DNA of 64,000 bases from Planctomycetota bacterium (GCA_947484275.1 CANKOY010000005.1:29766-93765), one strand, 5' to 3'; counted from the stretch's first letter, positions 52,584-61,452 are shown. Notes: generated from the sequence alone by a model not told the origin. Made by a program: numbers and translations.

Positions 52584-53918
52584 TTGAACACCGCAATCCT
52601 TGGCGCCGGAGTTTCCGGACTCAGTTTGGCGCGCTTCCTGCTCGAAGGCGGGTTGGCGCGCAAGGACGTGACGCTCTTCGAGGCGGCCCCCGCAGTCGGC
52701 GGCTTGTGCGCCTCGAAGACGGTGGCCGGCTTCACCTATGACGTCACAGGCGGTCACATCCTGTACTCCAAGGATGCGGCGGCAATGCGCTGGATGAAGG
52801 ACGCGGCCGGGGGCGACACAGCCTTCGTCGCCAAGGAGCGCCGAACGAAGATCCGCTTCGGCGATCGCTGGGTGCATTATCCCTTCGAGAACGGACTGAG
52901 CGATCTGCCGGCCCAGGCCAACTTCGATTGCCTCAAGGGCTACATCGAAGCCTGGCACAAAAGGCAGATGGACGGATCGAGCGCGCCGGACGCCTTCGGC
53001 GCCTGGGTGCGCTGGCGCTTTGGCGAGGGAATCGCGCGCCACTTCATGGATCCCTACAACAGGAAGGTCTGGAAGCGCGAGCCCGATCAGTTGTCCTCGG
53101 ACTGGGTCGCGGGCCGCGTGCCTGACGCGCCGATCGAGGACGTGCTACGCGCCTCGGTGGGGATTCGCACCGAGGGCTACACGCACCAGTCGATCTTCTA
53201 CTACCCCGCCCGCGGCGGATTCCAAGCGATCACCGACGGGATCGCGTCCACAGTGATGGACCGCGTGCGGCTGAAGACCCCGGTCCGCGAAGTGCAGCGC
53301 GTCGGCGAGCGTTGGCGCGTCAACGGCGAAGAATTTGATCGAGTGGTGTGCACCCTGGCGTTGACCGACGTGCCGCGGATCGTCGCCGAAGTGCCCGCGG
53401 ACGTGGCGAGCGCGATGACGGAGCTGGAGTTCAACTCGATCACCTGCATCCTGATCGCCCTCGACCGCGCGGAACATCCCGATCTGTCGTGGATCTACCT
53501 GCCCCACGACGACCAGGGGCCGGCAAACCGCGTGACGTACATGTCGAACTACGCGCCGTCGAACGCGCCTACGGGCAAGAGTTCGTTCTTGTGCGAAGTG
53601 ACCCATCCGGGCGGCGCACCCTATCCCGGTCCGGAGCTCGAGGGCCAGGTGATCGGGGGCTTGGAGCGCGCGGGATTATTGAAACGCGGCGAAGTGCTGT
53701 TCACCGATCGCGTCAGCACGCGCCATGCATACGTTGTTTTCGACCACGAGTACCACCCGCGTCGCAATCTGGCCCTCGGCTGGATGGACAAGGTCGGACT
53801 GATTCCCCTGGGCCGCTTCGGCCGCTTCGAATACGACAACTCCGATCAGTGCGTGATCAAAGCGCGCGAGTTGGCCAAACACATGCTCGCCGACGCTTCG
53901 CGCGGTCGGATGACGTAG
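52584..53918 (+). CDS. UDP-galactopyranose-mutase-like flavoprotein
   Basis: 444 residues from TTG 52584. The N-terminal FAD-binding Rossmann motif is ILGAGVSGLSLARFLLEGG, followed by EAAPAVGGLCASK and TGGHILYSKDAAAM. PFENGLSDLPAQ and FMDPYNRKVWKREP are typical of UDP-galactopyranose mutase-type proteins and related protoporphyrinogen oxidase-like amine oxidases. The C-terminal FAD contact is RRNLALGWMDKVGLI. The exact substrate cannot be told. Such enzymes interconvert sugar-nucleotide ring forms or oxidise carotenoid-like substrates. It ends 81 bases from the convergent glyS gene, with a strong inverted repeat between them. Confidence 0.65.
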   Translation: MNTAILGAGVSGLSLARFLLEGGLARKDVTLFEAAPAVGGLCASKTVAGFTYDVTGGHILYSKDAAAMRWMKDAAGGDTAFVAKERRTKIRFGDRWVHYPFENGLSDLPAQANFDCLKGYIEAWHKRQMDGSSAPDAFGAWVRWRFGEGIARHFMDPYNRKVWKREPDQLSSDWVAGRVPDAPIEDVLRASVGIRTEGYTHQSIFYYPARGGFQAITDGIASTVMDRVRLKTPVREVQRVGERWRVNGEEFDRVVCTLALTDVPRIVAEVPADVASAMTELEFNSITCILIALDRAEHPDLSWIYLPHDDQGPANRVTYMSNYAPSNAPTGKSSFLCEVTHPGGAPYPGPELEGQVIGGLERAGLLKRGEVLFTDRVSTRHAYVVFDHEYHPRRNLALGWMDKVGLIPLGRFGRFEYDNSDQCVIKARELAKHMLADASRGRMT

Positions 53919-53934
53919 TCCGGTACGGCATTCT

Positions 53935-53973
53935 GGTGAATGCGTTTGGGGGAGAGTCCCCAGCGCATTCACC
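53935..53973. terminator. Bidirectional terminator-like hairpin
   Basis: GGTGAATGCG (53935-53944) pairs with CGCATTCACC (53964-53973), and inside GGGG (53948-53951) pairs with CCCC (53958-53961). It lies between the convergent UGM-like and glyS genes. No T-tract is present. Confidence 0.55.
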
Positions 53974-53999
53974 GTGCTCTGAACCTGGAGCCTTCCCGC

Positions 54000-55349
54000 C
54001 TACGCGCGCTTCCAGGAACCGATCGCATCGCGCAGGAACGCTTCGAGTTCCTTCACGGCGACCTTGTCCTGCTTCATCGAGTCGCGGTGGCGCACGGTTA
54101 CGATGTCCTGGGACATCGTGTCGCCATCAATCGTGACGCAGAAGGGCGTGCCGATTTCGTCCTGGCGGCGGTAGCGCCGGCCGATTGCGGCCTTTTCGTC
54201 GTAGAACGTGGAAAAGTGCGCGCGGCGCAGTACGCGCTCGATTTCCGCCGCTTTCTCGGGCATGCCTTCCTTCTTCACCAGCGGGAACACTCCAACGGTG
54301 ATCGGCGCCACCTGGGGATGGAAGTGCAGCACGGTGCGGACCTCGCCCTCGACGTCCTGCTCCTCGAACGCGTCGATCAACAACGTCAGGGCGGCGCGGT
54401 TGACGCCGGCGGCGGGCTCGATCACGTAAGGGAAGTAGCGCTCCTTGGTCTCCGGATCGAAGAAGCGCAGATCGACGCCAGAGGCCTCGGAGTGGCGCTT
54501 CAAATCGAAGTCCGTGCGGCAGGCGACGCCCTCGAGCTCGCCCCAGCCGAAGGGATAGAGGTACTCGATGTCGTTCGTGCCAGTGGAATAGTGCGCCAGC
54601 TCGTCCTTGTCGTGCTCGCGCTGACGCAACTTGGCCGGGTCGATGCCCAGGCCGACATACCAGTTGAAGCGCTCGGTCTTCCAGTGCTCGTACCAGCGAT
54701 CGTTCTCGGCCGGCGGGACGAAGAACTCCATCTCCGCCTGCTCGAACTCGCGCGTGCGGAACACGAAGTTGCCCGGCGTGATCTCATTGCGGAAGGACTT
54801 GCCGATCTGCGCGATGCCGAAGGGCGGCTTGATGCGCGTCGAGTTCAGCACGTTCTGGAAGTTGAGAAAAATCCCCTGGGCCGTCTCCGGGCGCAGGTAG
54901 GCCACCGACGAGGAAGACTCCGCCGCTCCGATATTCGTTTTGAACATCAAATTGAAGGCCCGCGGCTCGGTCAGCTCGCCGCCGCACTCGGTGGGCTTCT
55001 TCGAGGACCGCTCGGGGCAGCGCGAGTCGTCGAGCTTGTCGGCCCGAAAGCGCGCCTTGCACTTCTTGCAGTCCACCATCGGGTCGGAAAAGCCCGAAAC
55101 GTGGCCCGAGGTCTCCCAGGTCTTGGGGTTTTGGATGATCGCCGAATCCAGGCCGACGATGTCTGAGCGCTCGAGCACCATGGCGTTCCACCAGGCATTC
55201 TTGACCCGCCGCAGGAGCTCGACCCCCAGGGGGCCGTAGTCGTAGGTGTTGCTGATCCCGCCGTAGATCTCGGAGGCCGGGAAAACGAACCCGCGGCGCT
55301 TGCAGAGGGAGACGATCTTTTCCATCAACGCTGTGTCGTTCGAGCTCAT
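54000..55349 (-). CDS. glyS: Glycyl-tRNA synthetase, dimeric type
   Basis: 449 residues. This is the class II, single-polypeptide alpha2 synthetase of archaeal/eukaryotic and some bacterial type, not the split alpha/beta form. Motifs are RRGFVFPASEIYGGISNTYD, YDYGPLGVELLRRVKNAWW, the zinc or Cys segment MVDCKKCKARFRADK, AYLRPETAQGIFLNFQNVL and a C-terminal anticodon-binding domain ending LEAFLRDAIGSWKRA. The ATG is about 8 bases after a TACCAT -10-like element (55358-55363), which suggests a leaderless transcript. Confidence 0.95.
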   Translation of the reverse strand: MSSNDTALMEKIVSLCKRRGFVFPASEIYGGISNTYDYGPLGVELLRRVKNAWWNAMVLERSDIVGLDSAIIQNPKTWETSGHVSGFSDPMVDCKKCKARFRADKLDDSRCPERSSKKPTECGGELTEPRAFNLMFKTNIGAAESSSSVAYLRPETAQGIFLNFQNVLNSTRIKPPFGIAQIGKSFRNEITPGNFVFRTREFEQAEMEFFVPPAENDRWYEHWKTERFNWYVGLGIDPAKLRQREHDKDELAHYSTGTNDIEYLYPFGWGELEGVACRTDFDLKRHSEASGVDLRFFDPETKERYFPYVIEPAAGVNRAALTLLIDAFEEQDVEGEVRTVLHFHPQVAPITVGVFPLVKKEGMPEKAAEIERVLRRAHFSTFYDEKAAIGRRYRRQDEIGTPFCVTIDGDTMSQDIVTVRHRDSMKQDKVAVKELEAFLRDAIGSWKRA

Positions 55350-55357
55350 GGGCGAGC

Positions 55358-55363
55358 ATGGTA
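55358..55363 (-). promoter_or_regulatory. -10-like element before glyS
   Basis: TACCAT on the minus strand within ACACTACCAT, ending 8 bases before the glyS ATG. The ACACTA core recurs before cysS and the LPS kinase gene. No good -35 box was found. Confidence 0.4.
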
Positions 55364-55417
55364 GTGTCCCGTGATGGCCCCGCGGCCCCTGGAGTCCAAG
55401 TTCCGGGCCCGTCGCCG

Positions 55418-55446
55418 TTCAGTCCCGGGCCGCGTCCATCTACAAT
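55418..55446 (+). promoter_or_regulatory. Promoter-like element of mqnC
   Basis: TTCAGT (55418-55423), 17 bases, then TACAAT (55441-55446). The start point would fall about 3 bases before the mqnC ATG (55456), another candidate leaderless start. Confidence 0.45.
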
Positions 55447-55455
55447 GGCCGGGTC

Positions 55456-56739
55456 ATGCAACAGGCATCCGGGGCCCGGGAGGGGCAAGTCTTCGAGTCG
55501 CCCAGCGCCGGCGTCAGTGTGGGGTCGCAGTGGTCGGCCCCCTCGGCTTGCGCGTCACGCCAGGGTGCGGTGGCGCGCGAGTTGGAGCGGATCGCCGCCC
55601 TGGTCTTCGAAGGCCGGCGCATCAGCTTCGAGGACGGCCTCTACCTCCACGAGCATGCCGACCTGCCAACCCTGGGGCTGCTGGCGGACCACGTACGGCG
55701 CGCTAAGCACCCGTCGAACGCGGTCACGTACATCGTCGATCGAAATCTGAACCCGACCAACGTCTGCATCACTGACTGCGGGTTCTGCGCGTTTTATCGC
55801 CGGCCCGACGCTGAGGGCGCCTACGTGCTCTCGCGCGAGGAGATCTACAAACGCATTCAGGAGACCGTGGACCTCGGCGGGCAGCAATTGCTGATGCAGG
55901 GCGGACACCACCCCTACCTGAAAACCGCCTGGTGGGTCGAACTGTTCCATGACATCCGCGAGCGCTGGCCGATCAATTGCCACGCGCTTTCGGCGCCTGA
56001 GCTCGATCACCTAGCCAAGCTCGACAAACGCCCCTTGGCGGAGGTCCTGCGCGATCTGAAGGCGGCCGGCCTGGGCTCCGTGCCGGGCGCAGGAGCGGAG
56101 ATGTTGGTGGAGCGCGTGCGAAAGATCATCGCGCCGAAGAAGACCAGCACCGAGCGCTGGCTCGACGTGCACCGCGAGGTTCACCGCGCGGGCTTGCGCT
56201 CCTCGGCGACGATGATGTTCGGCCACGTGGAGACGGCGGCGGAGCGCATCGAGCACCTTCAGCGCCTGCGCGACCTGCAGGACGAAACCGGCGGCTTCAC
56301 GGCCTTCGCGTGCTGGACCATGCAGCCCGATGGCGTGCCGGAGGAGCACAAGTATCCGGCCAAGGCGACGCCGGCCGTGTACCTGCGCGTGCAAGCGCTG
56401 TCGCGCATTTTCCTCGACAATTTCGCCAACATCCAGACCAGTTACGTGACCCAGGGGCTGAAGATGGCGCAGATCACGCTGCGCTTTGGATGCAACGACT
56501 TTGGCGGCACGATGCTCGAGGAAAACGTGGTCTCGGCCGCCGGCTGCCTGAATTTGGTCTCGATTCAGAACATCGAACGCGCCATCGAACGCGCGGGCTT
56601 CGTGCCCATGCAGCGCAACTCCTGGTATGGGATCGTCGATCCGCGACACGCGTCGCTGCACCGCGGGCCGAATTCCCGCGAAGAGGCGGCGGTGCACCGC
56701 GGCTATCTCGCGGCGGCTGCCACTGGAGCGACGCGATGA
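55456..56739 (+). CDS. mqnC: Cyclic dehypoxanthinyl futalosine synthase
   Basis: 427 residues, a radical SAM enzyme of the futalosine menaquinone pathway. The iron-sulfur motif is NPTNVCITDCGFCAFYR with Cys104, Cys108 and Cys111. QQLLMQGGHHPYLKT, ALSAPELDHLAKLDKRPL and GLGSVPGAGAEMLVERVRK are family segments, and HVETAAERIEHLQRLRDLQD and TSYVTQGLKMAQITLRFGCN follow. MqnC cyclises dehypoxanthine futalosine. The first 35 residues are a non-conserved extension, so a later start is possible. The stop overlaps mqnE (ATGA). Confidence 0.93.
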   Translation: MQQASGAREGQVFESPSAGVSVGSQWSAPSACASRQGAVARELERIAALVFEGRRISFEDGLYLHEHADLPTLGLLADHVRRAKHPSNAVTYIVDRNLNPTNVCITDCGFCAFYRRPDAEGAYVLSREEIYKRIQETVDLGGQQLLMQGGHHPYLKTAWWVELFHDIRERWPINCHALSAPELDHLAKLDKRPLAEVLRDLKAAGLGSVPGAGAEMLVERVRKIIAPKKTSTERWLDVHREVHRAGLRSSATMMFGHVETAAERIEHLQRLRDLQDETGGFTAFACWTMQPDGVPEEHKYPAKATPAVYLRVQALSRIFLDNFANIQTSYVTQGLKMAQITLRFGCNDFGGTMLEENVVSAAGCLNLVSIQNIERAIERAGFVPMQRNSWYGIVDPRHASLHRGPNSREEAAVHRGYLAAAATGATR

Positions 56740-57923
56740 TCGCCGAGCGCTCGCCTTGCTTGGATCTCCAGGGCCTGGCCAATCGCGCGGGCCTCGGATC
56801 TGTGGCGCGCAAGGTGCTCGCCGGAGAGCGGCTTTCGCGCGAGGACGGCGTCGCCCTATACCGCACGGAACACTTGCACGTGCTCGGGCTCCTTGCGAAT
56901 CACGTGCGCGAGAGACTCCACGGCGACTTGACGTACTTCAACGTCAACCAGCACGTCAATTACACGAACCTCTGCAACAAGCTGTGCCGGTTCTGCGCCT
57001 TCCAGCGCTTGCCTGGTCAGGACGGCGCCTACCAGATGACGCCGGAGCAGGCGGCCACGAAGATTCGCGAGCAGTTGGGCGAACCGGTGACCGAAGTGCA
57101 CATGGTCGCCGGCGTCTGGCCGAAAATCCCCTACGAGTACTATCTGGAACTGCTGCGGGCGGTGAAGGCCGCGCGGCCCTCGATCCACATCAAGGCTTTC
57201 ACCATGGTCGAGCTCGACCAGATCGCCAAGGTGGCGAAAAAGCCTCTGGAAGAAGTGCTGCCGGAGTTGATCGCGGCGGGACTCGGATCCGTGCCCGGCG
57301 GCGGAGCCGAGGTCTTTTCGGAGCGCGTGCGCCAGGAGACCTATCACCTCAAGTTGTCCGGTGATCAGTGGCTCGATACGGCGCGCAAAGTGCACCGCGC
57401 CGGGTTGAAATCGAACTGCACGATGCTGCACGGTCATATCGAGACGATCGAGGAGCGCGTCGATCACCTCGATCGTTTGCGGCTCTTGCAAGACGAGACC
57501 GGAGGCTTCCAGACGTACATTCCGCTGTCGTTCCACCCCGACAACAGCGAGATGGCCGATGTGCCCGGCCCCACGGCCGTGGACGAACTGCGCGAACTGG
57601 CCGTCGGGCGCCTGATGCTCGACAACATTCCGCACATCAAGGCCTACTGGATCCTGATGGACGTGCCCGTGGCTCAAACGGCACTGTCCTACGGCGCCGA
57701 CGACGTGGATGGCACAGTGGTCGAGGAGCGCATTTACCACGACGCGGGCGCCACGACGCCCCAGCACGTGCGCCGGTCGGAACTGGTGCAGTGGATTCGC
57801 GACGCGGGCCGCATTCCCGTGGAACGCGACACGCTTTACAAAGTGGTCTGGTCCGCTGATCCCATGCGGGCACCGGTGGGCCAGCCCGCGCCCGTGTCCC
57901 GCTCCCTGGCCGGCGCGAGCTGA
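56736..57923 (+). CDS. mqnE: Aminofutalosine synthase
   Basis: 395 residues, a radical SAM enzyme that joins 3-(1-carboxyvinyl)oxybenzoate and SAM-derived adenosine to make aminofutalosine. The cluster motif is NYTNLCNKLCRFCAFQR with Cys80, Cys84 and Cys87. HMVAGVWPKIPYEYYLELLR, KAFTMVELDQIAKVAKKPLE, GLGSVPGGGAEVFSERVRQE and FQTYIPLSFHPDNSEMADV are family segments. The ATG overlaps the mqnC stop, so the two steps are co-expressed, but other mqn genes are not in the window. The MITE begins 11 bases after the stop. Confidence 0.94.
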   Translation: MIAERSPCLDLQGLANRAGLGSVARKVLAGERLSREDGVALYRTEHLHVLGLLANHVRERLHGDLTYFNVNQHVNYTNLCNKLCRFCAFQRLPGQDGAYQMTPEQAATKIREQLGEPVTEVHMVAGVWPKIPYEYYLELLRAVKAARPSIHIKAFTMVELDQIAKVAKKPLEEVLPELIAAGLGSVPGGGAEVFSERVRQETYHLKLSGDQWLDTARKVHRAGLKSNCTMLHGHIETIEERVDHLDRLRLLQDETGGFQTYIPLSFHPDNSEMADVPGPTAVDELRELAVGRLMLDNIPHIKAYWILMDVPVAQTALSYGADDVDGTVVEERIYHDAGATTPQHVRRSELVQWIRDAGRIPVERDTLYKVVWSADPMRAPVGQPAPVSRSLAGAS

Positions 57924-57933
57924 AGCGGTCTAA

Positions 57934-58095
57934 GAGCACGTCCTAATACCTGGCTGGCCGCTTGGGCGATTCCAGGCCGCCAGCCGCGAGGCGCAGCGAG
58001 GACGCGTATTCGCTTGCAATACTCGAAGGAGCTGCAACGTCGCGATGGCGAGCATGGAATTGGCCTAGGGGCCAGCCATGTATGAGGACGTGCTC
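57934..58095. mobile_element. MITE-like non-autonomous element with 26-base inverted repeats
   Basis: 162 bases. The left end GAGCACGTCCTAATACCTGG (to 57959) and the complement of the right end (58070-58095) match at 24 of 26 positions, and weaker pairing extends to about 50 bases from each end. The flanks are TAA on both sides (57931-57933 and 58096-58098), which suits a 3-base target duplication of TNA type such as IS5-group elements make. A small GTATT...AATAC hairpin lies inside. There is no reading frame, so it depends on a transposase elsewhere. Its right end directly abuts the stop codon of the phosphoesterase gene. Confidence 0.75.
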
Positions 58096-58829
58096 TAAGC
58101 CAGCGTCCAGGCCCGCGACTGTCCGGTGGACAGATCCTCGTGCTCTGCGCGCCATCCGCCCGGAACCCTGTCCGAGCGCGTGATGAAGCCCAACTGCGGT
58201 CGGCCGTAGGGCGCGCCTAGCCCGCCGACATTCATGCACAAGCATTCGCCGAGGATCACGGCCCCCGGCGATTCATGGATGTGGCCGCAGACGTAAACGC
58301 CGCGGTGGCCCAGGGCCAATTCCCGGAGGGCCTGACTGCCGACGTGCCTGCCGCTTGGGATGAGATCGAGCGCGGTGTCCGCCGGCGGCGTGTGGCACAG
58401 GAGCACATCGCAGGCGGGCACGGTGCGCGCGCGAATCTCGTCCTCGCCCCACTCGTAGGCGAATCCAAAGCGCGCGGGTCCGGCCCCGCCGACGCCGGCG
58501 ACGCGCAGTCCGGCGATCGATCCAATGCTGTGATCGACGTTGCCCTCGCCCGCGAGGTTGGGCAAGTCGTGGTTTCCCGGCACCCACAGGAATGGGACGC
58601 CGAGGGCACGCACTGCGGCGAACACGCGTTCCACGCTTGTCACATACGCCTGGTCGGCGCCACCGAGCAACCGCAGGCGACGGCCACCGGCGCCGATGTC
58701 CCCCACCAACAGGATTCCGTCGACGCGCTCCGCTGCGATGCGCTCGAGCACCAGCGCGAGGTAGCGCAGGTGCGCGTGGATATCGCCGATGACGGCCAGT
58801 CGAATATCCGCGCGCTGAACCAGGGCCAT
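58095..58829 (-). CDS. Metallophosphoesterase
   Basis: 244 residues from ATG 58829 (MALVQRADIRLAVIGDIHAH). The calcineurin-like motifs are in order: GDIHAH, ILLVGDIGAGG, VPGNHDLPN, LLCHTPPAD and CGHIHESPG, giving the two-metal site. The family hydrolyses phosphomono- or diesters; the substrate is unknown. The stop codon is formed at the boundary with the adjoining MITE: its C is the last base of the element. Insertion may therefore have replaced or preserved the original end, and the C-terminus (LSTGQSRAWTLA) could be longer in relatives. Confidence 0.85.
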   Translation of the reverse strand: MALVQRADIRLAVIGDIHAHLRYLALVLERIAAERVDGILLVGDIGAGGRRLRLLGGADQAYVTSVERVFAAVRALGVPFLWVPGNHDLPNLAGEGNVDHSIGSIAGLRVAGVGGAGPARFGFAYEWGEDEIRARTVPACDVLLCHTPPADTALDLIPSGRHVGSQALRELALGHRGVYVCGHIHESPGAVILGECLCMNVGGLGAPYGRPQLGFITRSDRVPGGWRAEHEDLSTGQSRAWTLA

Positions 58830-58851
58830 GATTGCGAATTCTGCCCCAGGA

Positions 58852-60708
58852 TCACTCCAAGCGCAGCACGATCGGCGCGATCTCCTTTCCGCTGACGCTG
58901 AACGCCTGACGGATTCCACCGAGTCGGCCGATCTCGTAGGGACCGGGCTCCAGACCGAAGATCTCGAATTCTCCGTGTTCGTCGGTGGAAATCGACAGGC
59001 CCTCGGCCACGGCGCGCGCCCACTGGGGCGACGGTGCAAGGGGCGTCAGCACGACACTGAAGCGCCGGGCGAGGTCTCCAGCCTTCCAGGCCTGGCCCGC
59101 AACCATCGGCGTGCGCACGTCGAATTCCTGCAGCAGGGCAGCGCCCCCATCGGGATCCAGCGCGCGCGTTCCCACGAATCCGCGGCTGGAGTCGGCGCTG
59201 GTGCCACCGATGTAGATCTGCGCGCGGACCCCGGGCTCGCCGGGCAATGCAAAGGCACCCGAGGGGTCGATTACCGCAAATTGGGTCGGCTCAACCTCAC
59301 CTTGCACCACCAGGGCGGCGCGCATGGTCGGGAACTCAATCCCGTGCGGCAAATGCACGCGACCTCGGAGGGCTAGGGTCACTGCATCCACGCCGTAGCG
59401 CAATTCCACCTGCGCGACTTCGCCTTCGAGCAACTCGACGTTTTGCACCACGACCTCGGCCGCCACGGGTTGTCCCCCTGACTGGGGTTCCAGTGCCTGA
59501 AGCGCCACACGCACGCGCCCAGCAGTCAGTCCGCCCAATTCGAAATTCAAGTCATGATCCAGACGGAGGACGGCAGTTCCATTGGGTCCGCTGACGACGA
59601 CGCCCGCAAGCAGACTTTGCGCGCGCACTTCGTCCGTGGTCACCACGCGTCCGCGCAGAACGGCACGGCGCGGCATTTCGATCCGGACGATTTCCCCTTG
59701 GGACGCGGGATCGCTCAGGAACAGTCCGTGGGAGGCGCGAAACGCCGCCACACGCCTTGGTTCCCGGGAATCCAGGGACAGGTCGAAGCGCCCCTGGCTG
59801 TCGCTGATCGCCGCGGGCGCATCCTGAGGCACGGAACCTTGCAGCGATTCGCCAAAAAGCCAAAGCGTGGATGCCTCCGTCGTTTCGGATACGGCGACCA
59901 GGTTCACGGCCGCCAGGGGCACTCCGGTTCCAGCCTCGACCACCGTGCCGCGCAAGTTCCACGGGCCTTGACCCAGCGGGACCATGCCGATGTCACCGAG
60001 CTCCATGGCGCAGCTCCCGTCCCACGGAATCCAGGCGGTGACGAAAGGCCTGAATCCCTGCACCTCGATCGTCAGTTGACTCTCGCGTGCGATGAAGCCT
60101 CCGCAGCCGATCTGAAACCTGCCGTCGGCGAGTTCCATCGACCGGGAACCGGCCTCACCCTCGAAGGGCAAGGCGCCAAGTTCGCCCCGCACCATCCAGT
60201 GCAGGCTCGCGCGCGTCAGCGCAGCGCCGCTCTGCAAATCCACCAGCCTCCCGCTCCATTGCCCGTGGGGATCGAGCTCGAAGTCCACATCCATCCCGCG
60301 CGTCGACGGTCCAAGGAAGAAGCGCTTTGGAGTCGCATGCCATGCGGGCTCGCGGCTTCGCAGGATGTAGTTCCCGGAGGGCAAGTCGCGCAGGGTCAGG
60401 GTGTCACGGATCGAGAGCTCGCGTGCTTCACCCCTGGCCTCGTCCTCCAGGGCGATCGACAGGCGTCCCACCGGCGGGCAACGCCCCACTCTCGTGAGCC
60501 GCAGTTCACCGCGACCCGCGGATAGGGCGAGCCGCCCTGCCCCTTGCAGCGTGGGCTCATCGAGCGCTGGATCGCTCGGCAAACTCCCCTTGTCGTGGGC
60601 AGCGAGCACCAAGTCGCCGTTGCCCGATCCAACAAATCTCGGGCTCTGGAGCCAGAGCAGGGCCAGGCAGGCACACAGCACAATTCCCGTGATCTTGAGG
60701 AAGGACAT
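58852..60708 (-). CDS. Carboxypeptidase-regulatory-like (Cna B-type) membrane-anchored protein
   Basis: 618 residues from ATG 60708; TTG 60717 is an alternative. An N-terminal anchor (FLKITGIVLCACLALLWLQ) precedes a long extracytoplasmic part. Repeated beta-sandwich modules of the Cna B/carboxypeptidase-regulatory type run from about 80 to the end: TLRDLPSGNYILRS, GRLVDLQSGAALTRASLHW, LRGTVVEAGTGVPLAAVNLV, LRGRVVTTDEVRAQSLLAG and FEIFGLEPGPYEIGRLGG. No catalytic motif is seen. It resembles the 44672 gene in design. The role is unknown, most likely a surface-binding protein. Confidence 0.65.
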   Translation of the reverse strand: MSFLKITGIVLCACLALLWLQSPRFVGSGNGDLVLAAHDKGSLPSDPALDEPTLQGAGRLALSAGRGELRLTRVGRCPPVGRLSIALEDEARGEARELSIRDTLTLRDLPSGNYILRSREPAWHATPKRFFLGPSTRGMDVDFELDPHGQWSGRLVDLQSGAALTRASLHWMVRGELGALPFEGEAGSRSMELADGRFQIGCGGFIARESQLTIEVQGFRPFVTAWIPWDGSCAMELGDIGMVPLGQGPWNLRGTVVEAGTGVPLAAVNLVAVSETTEASTLWLFGESLQGSVPQDAPAAISDSQGRFDLSLDSREPRRVAAFRASHGLFLSDPASQGEIVRIEMPRRAVLRGRVVTTDEVRAQSLLAGVVVSGPNGTAVLRLDHDLNFELGGLTAGRVRVALQALEPQSGGQPVAAEVVVQNVELLEGEVAQVELRYGVDAVTLALRGRVHLPHGIEFPTMRAALVVQGEVEPTQFAVIDPSGAFALPGEPGVRAQIYIGGTSADSSRGFVGTRALDPDGGAALLQEFDVRTPMVAGQAWKAGDLARRFSVVLTPLAPSPQWARAVAEGLSISTDEHGEFEIFGLEPGPYEIGRLGGIRQAFSVSGKEIAPIVLRLE

Positions 60709-60794
60709 CGAAAGCAATTTGAAATCGAGGTGGGCAGGCGACGGGGCTAGATCCCCCGCAGCGCACGCCTTGGGGCAAGCGGGAGCGGAGTTGG

Positions 60795-60834
60795 ACGGCT
60801 CGCCCTCTGGCGCCCAGCGCGAGGGGCGAGCCGT
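60795..60834 (-). terminator. Terminator-like hairpin after the small Cys-rich gene
   Basis: ACGGCTCGCCC (60795-60805) and GGGCGAGCCGT (60824-60834) form an 11-bp stem around an 18-base loop, 25 bases after the stop of the minus-strand gene at 60860. A T-tract is not obvious. Confidence 0.45.
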
Positions 60835-60859
60835 GGATTCACTAAGAACTGGCCGCGAA

Positions 60860-61264
60860 TCAGCAGTACGGATTGCCGCCGGTCTTCACGTTGGCGCCGG
60901 TGGAAGTGCACTGCCACAGCCCGAAGAATCCGCCGCGCACGCAGGTGTAGTGGTACTCCATCCACACGCAGGAGTCCGGCTGCACCGCGGGCGCGGTGAC
61001 ACACGCGGAGGTGCTCTGCCCCGTGCTGAAACTGCCGACGCCGGAGCCACCAATGGTGACTTGCACCGAGGCCGAGTGGCACAGGGTGACGCTCATGGCC
61101 GTCGGCGACTCACAGTCGACGCACATCATCGGGCCGACGCCCACGCCGCTGACGCGAGCCGAAGCCTGGAACTGCGGGGACGCGGAACTTGAGGCGCTGG
61201 CGAGCGTCGCCGCGGGAACCAACAACAACAGCGCGCACAGTGCGCCTTGAAAATTCATCTGCAC
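60860..61264 (-). CDS. Small secreted cysteine-rich protein
   Basis: 134 residues from GTG 61264, selected because AGGAG lies 6 bases upstream (plus strand 61271-61275). It has a signal peptide (ALCALLLLVPAATLASA). The mature part has eight Cys, including PMMCVDCES, SVTLCHS, SACVTAPAV, DSCVWMEYHYTC, LWQCTSTG and a final NPYC, so disulfide bonding is likely. No family is recognised. It is flanked by a hairpin and followed on the same strand by an anchored beta-sandwich protein. Confidence 0.55.
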   Translation of the reverse strand: MQMNFQGALCALLLLVPAATLASASSSASPQFQASARVSGVGVGPMMCVDCESPTAMSVTLCHSASVQVTIGGSGVGSFSTGQSTSACVTAPAVQPDSCVWMEYHYTCVRGGFFGLWQCTSTGANVKTGGNPYC

Positions 61265-61423
61265 GGGGAACTCCTACTGGAAATCCGCGGTCCGTGGACC
61301 GGGAAGCCGAACGAAAGACGCAAGGTCCGAAACGGCGCTGCGCGTGCGGCGCCCACGGGATCTACGACTGCGCGGGCGCGTCGTGGCGGCCGAGAATCTC
61401 TGAAATCCGTGGGGCGGCGGCCC

Positions 61424-61452
61424 CTGACATCGGAGTTTGGATCCGCTATGGT
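61424..61452 (+). promoter_or_regulatory. Sigma70-like promoter of the ATP-grasp gene
   Basis: CTGACA (61424-61429), 17 bases, then TATGGT (61447-61452). It precedes the 61536 gene by about 80 bases. Confidence 0.45.
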
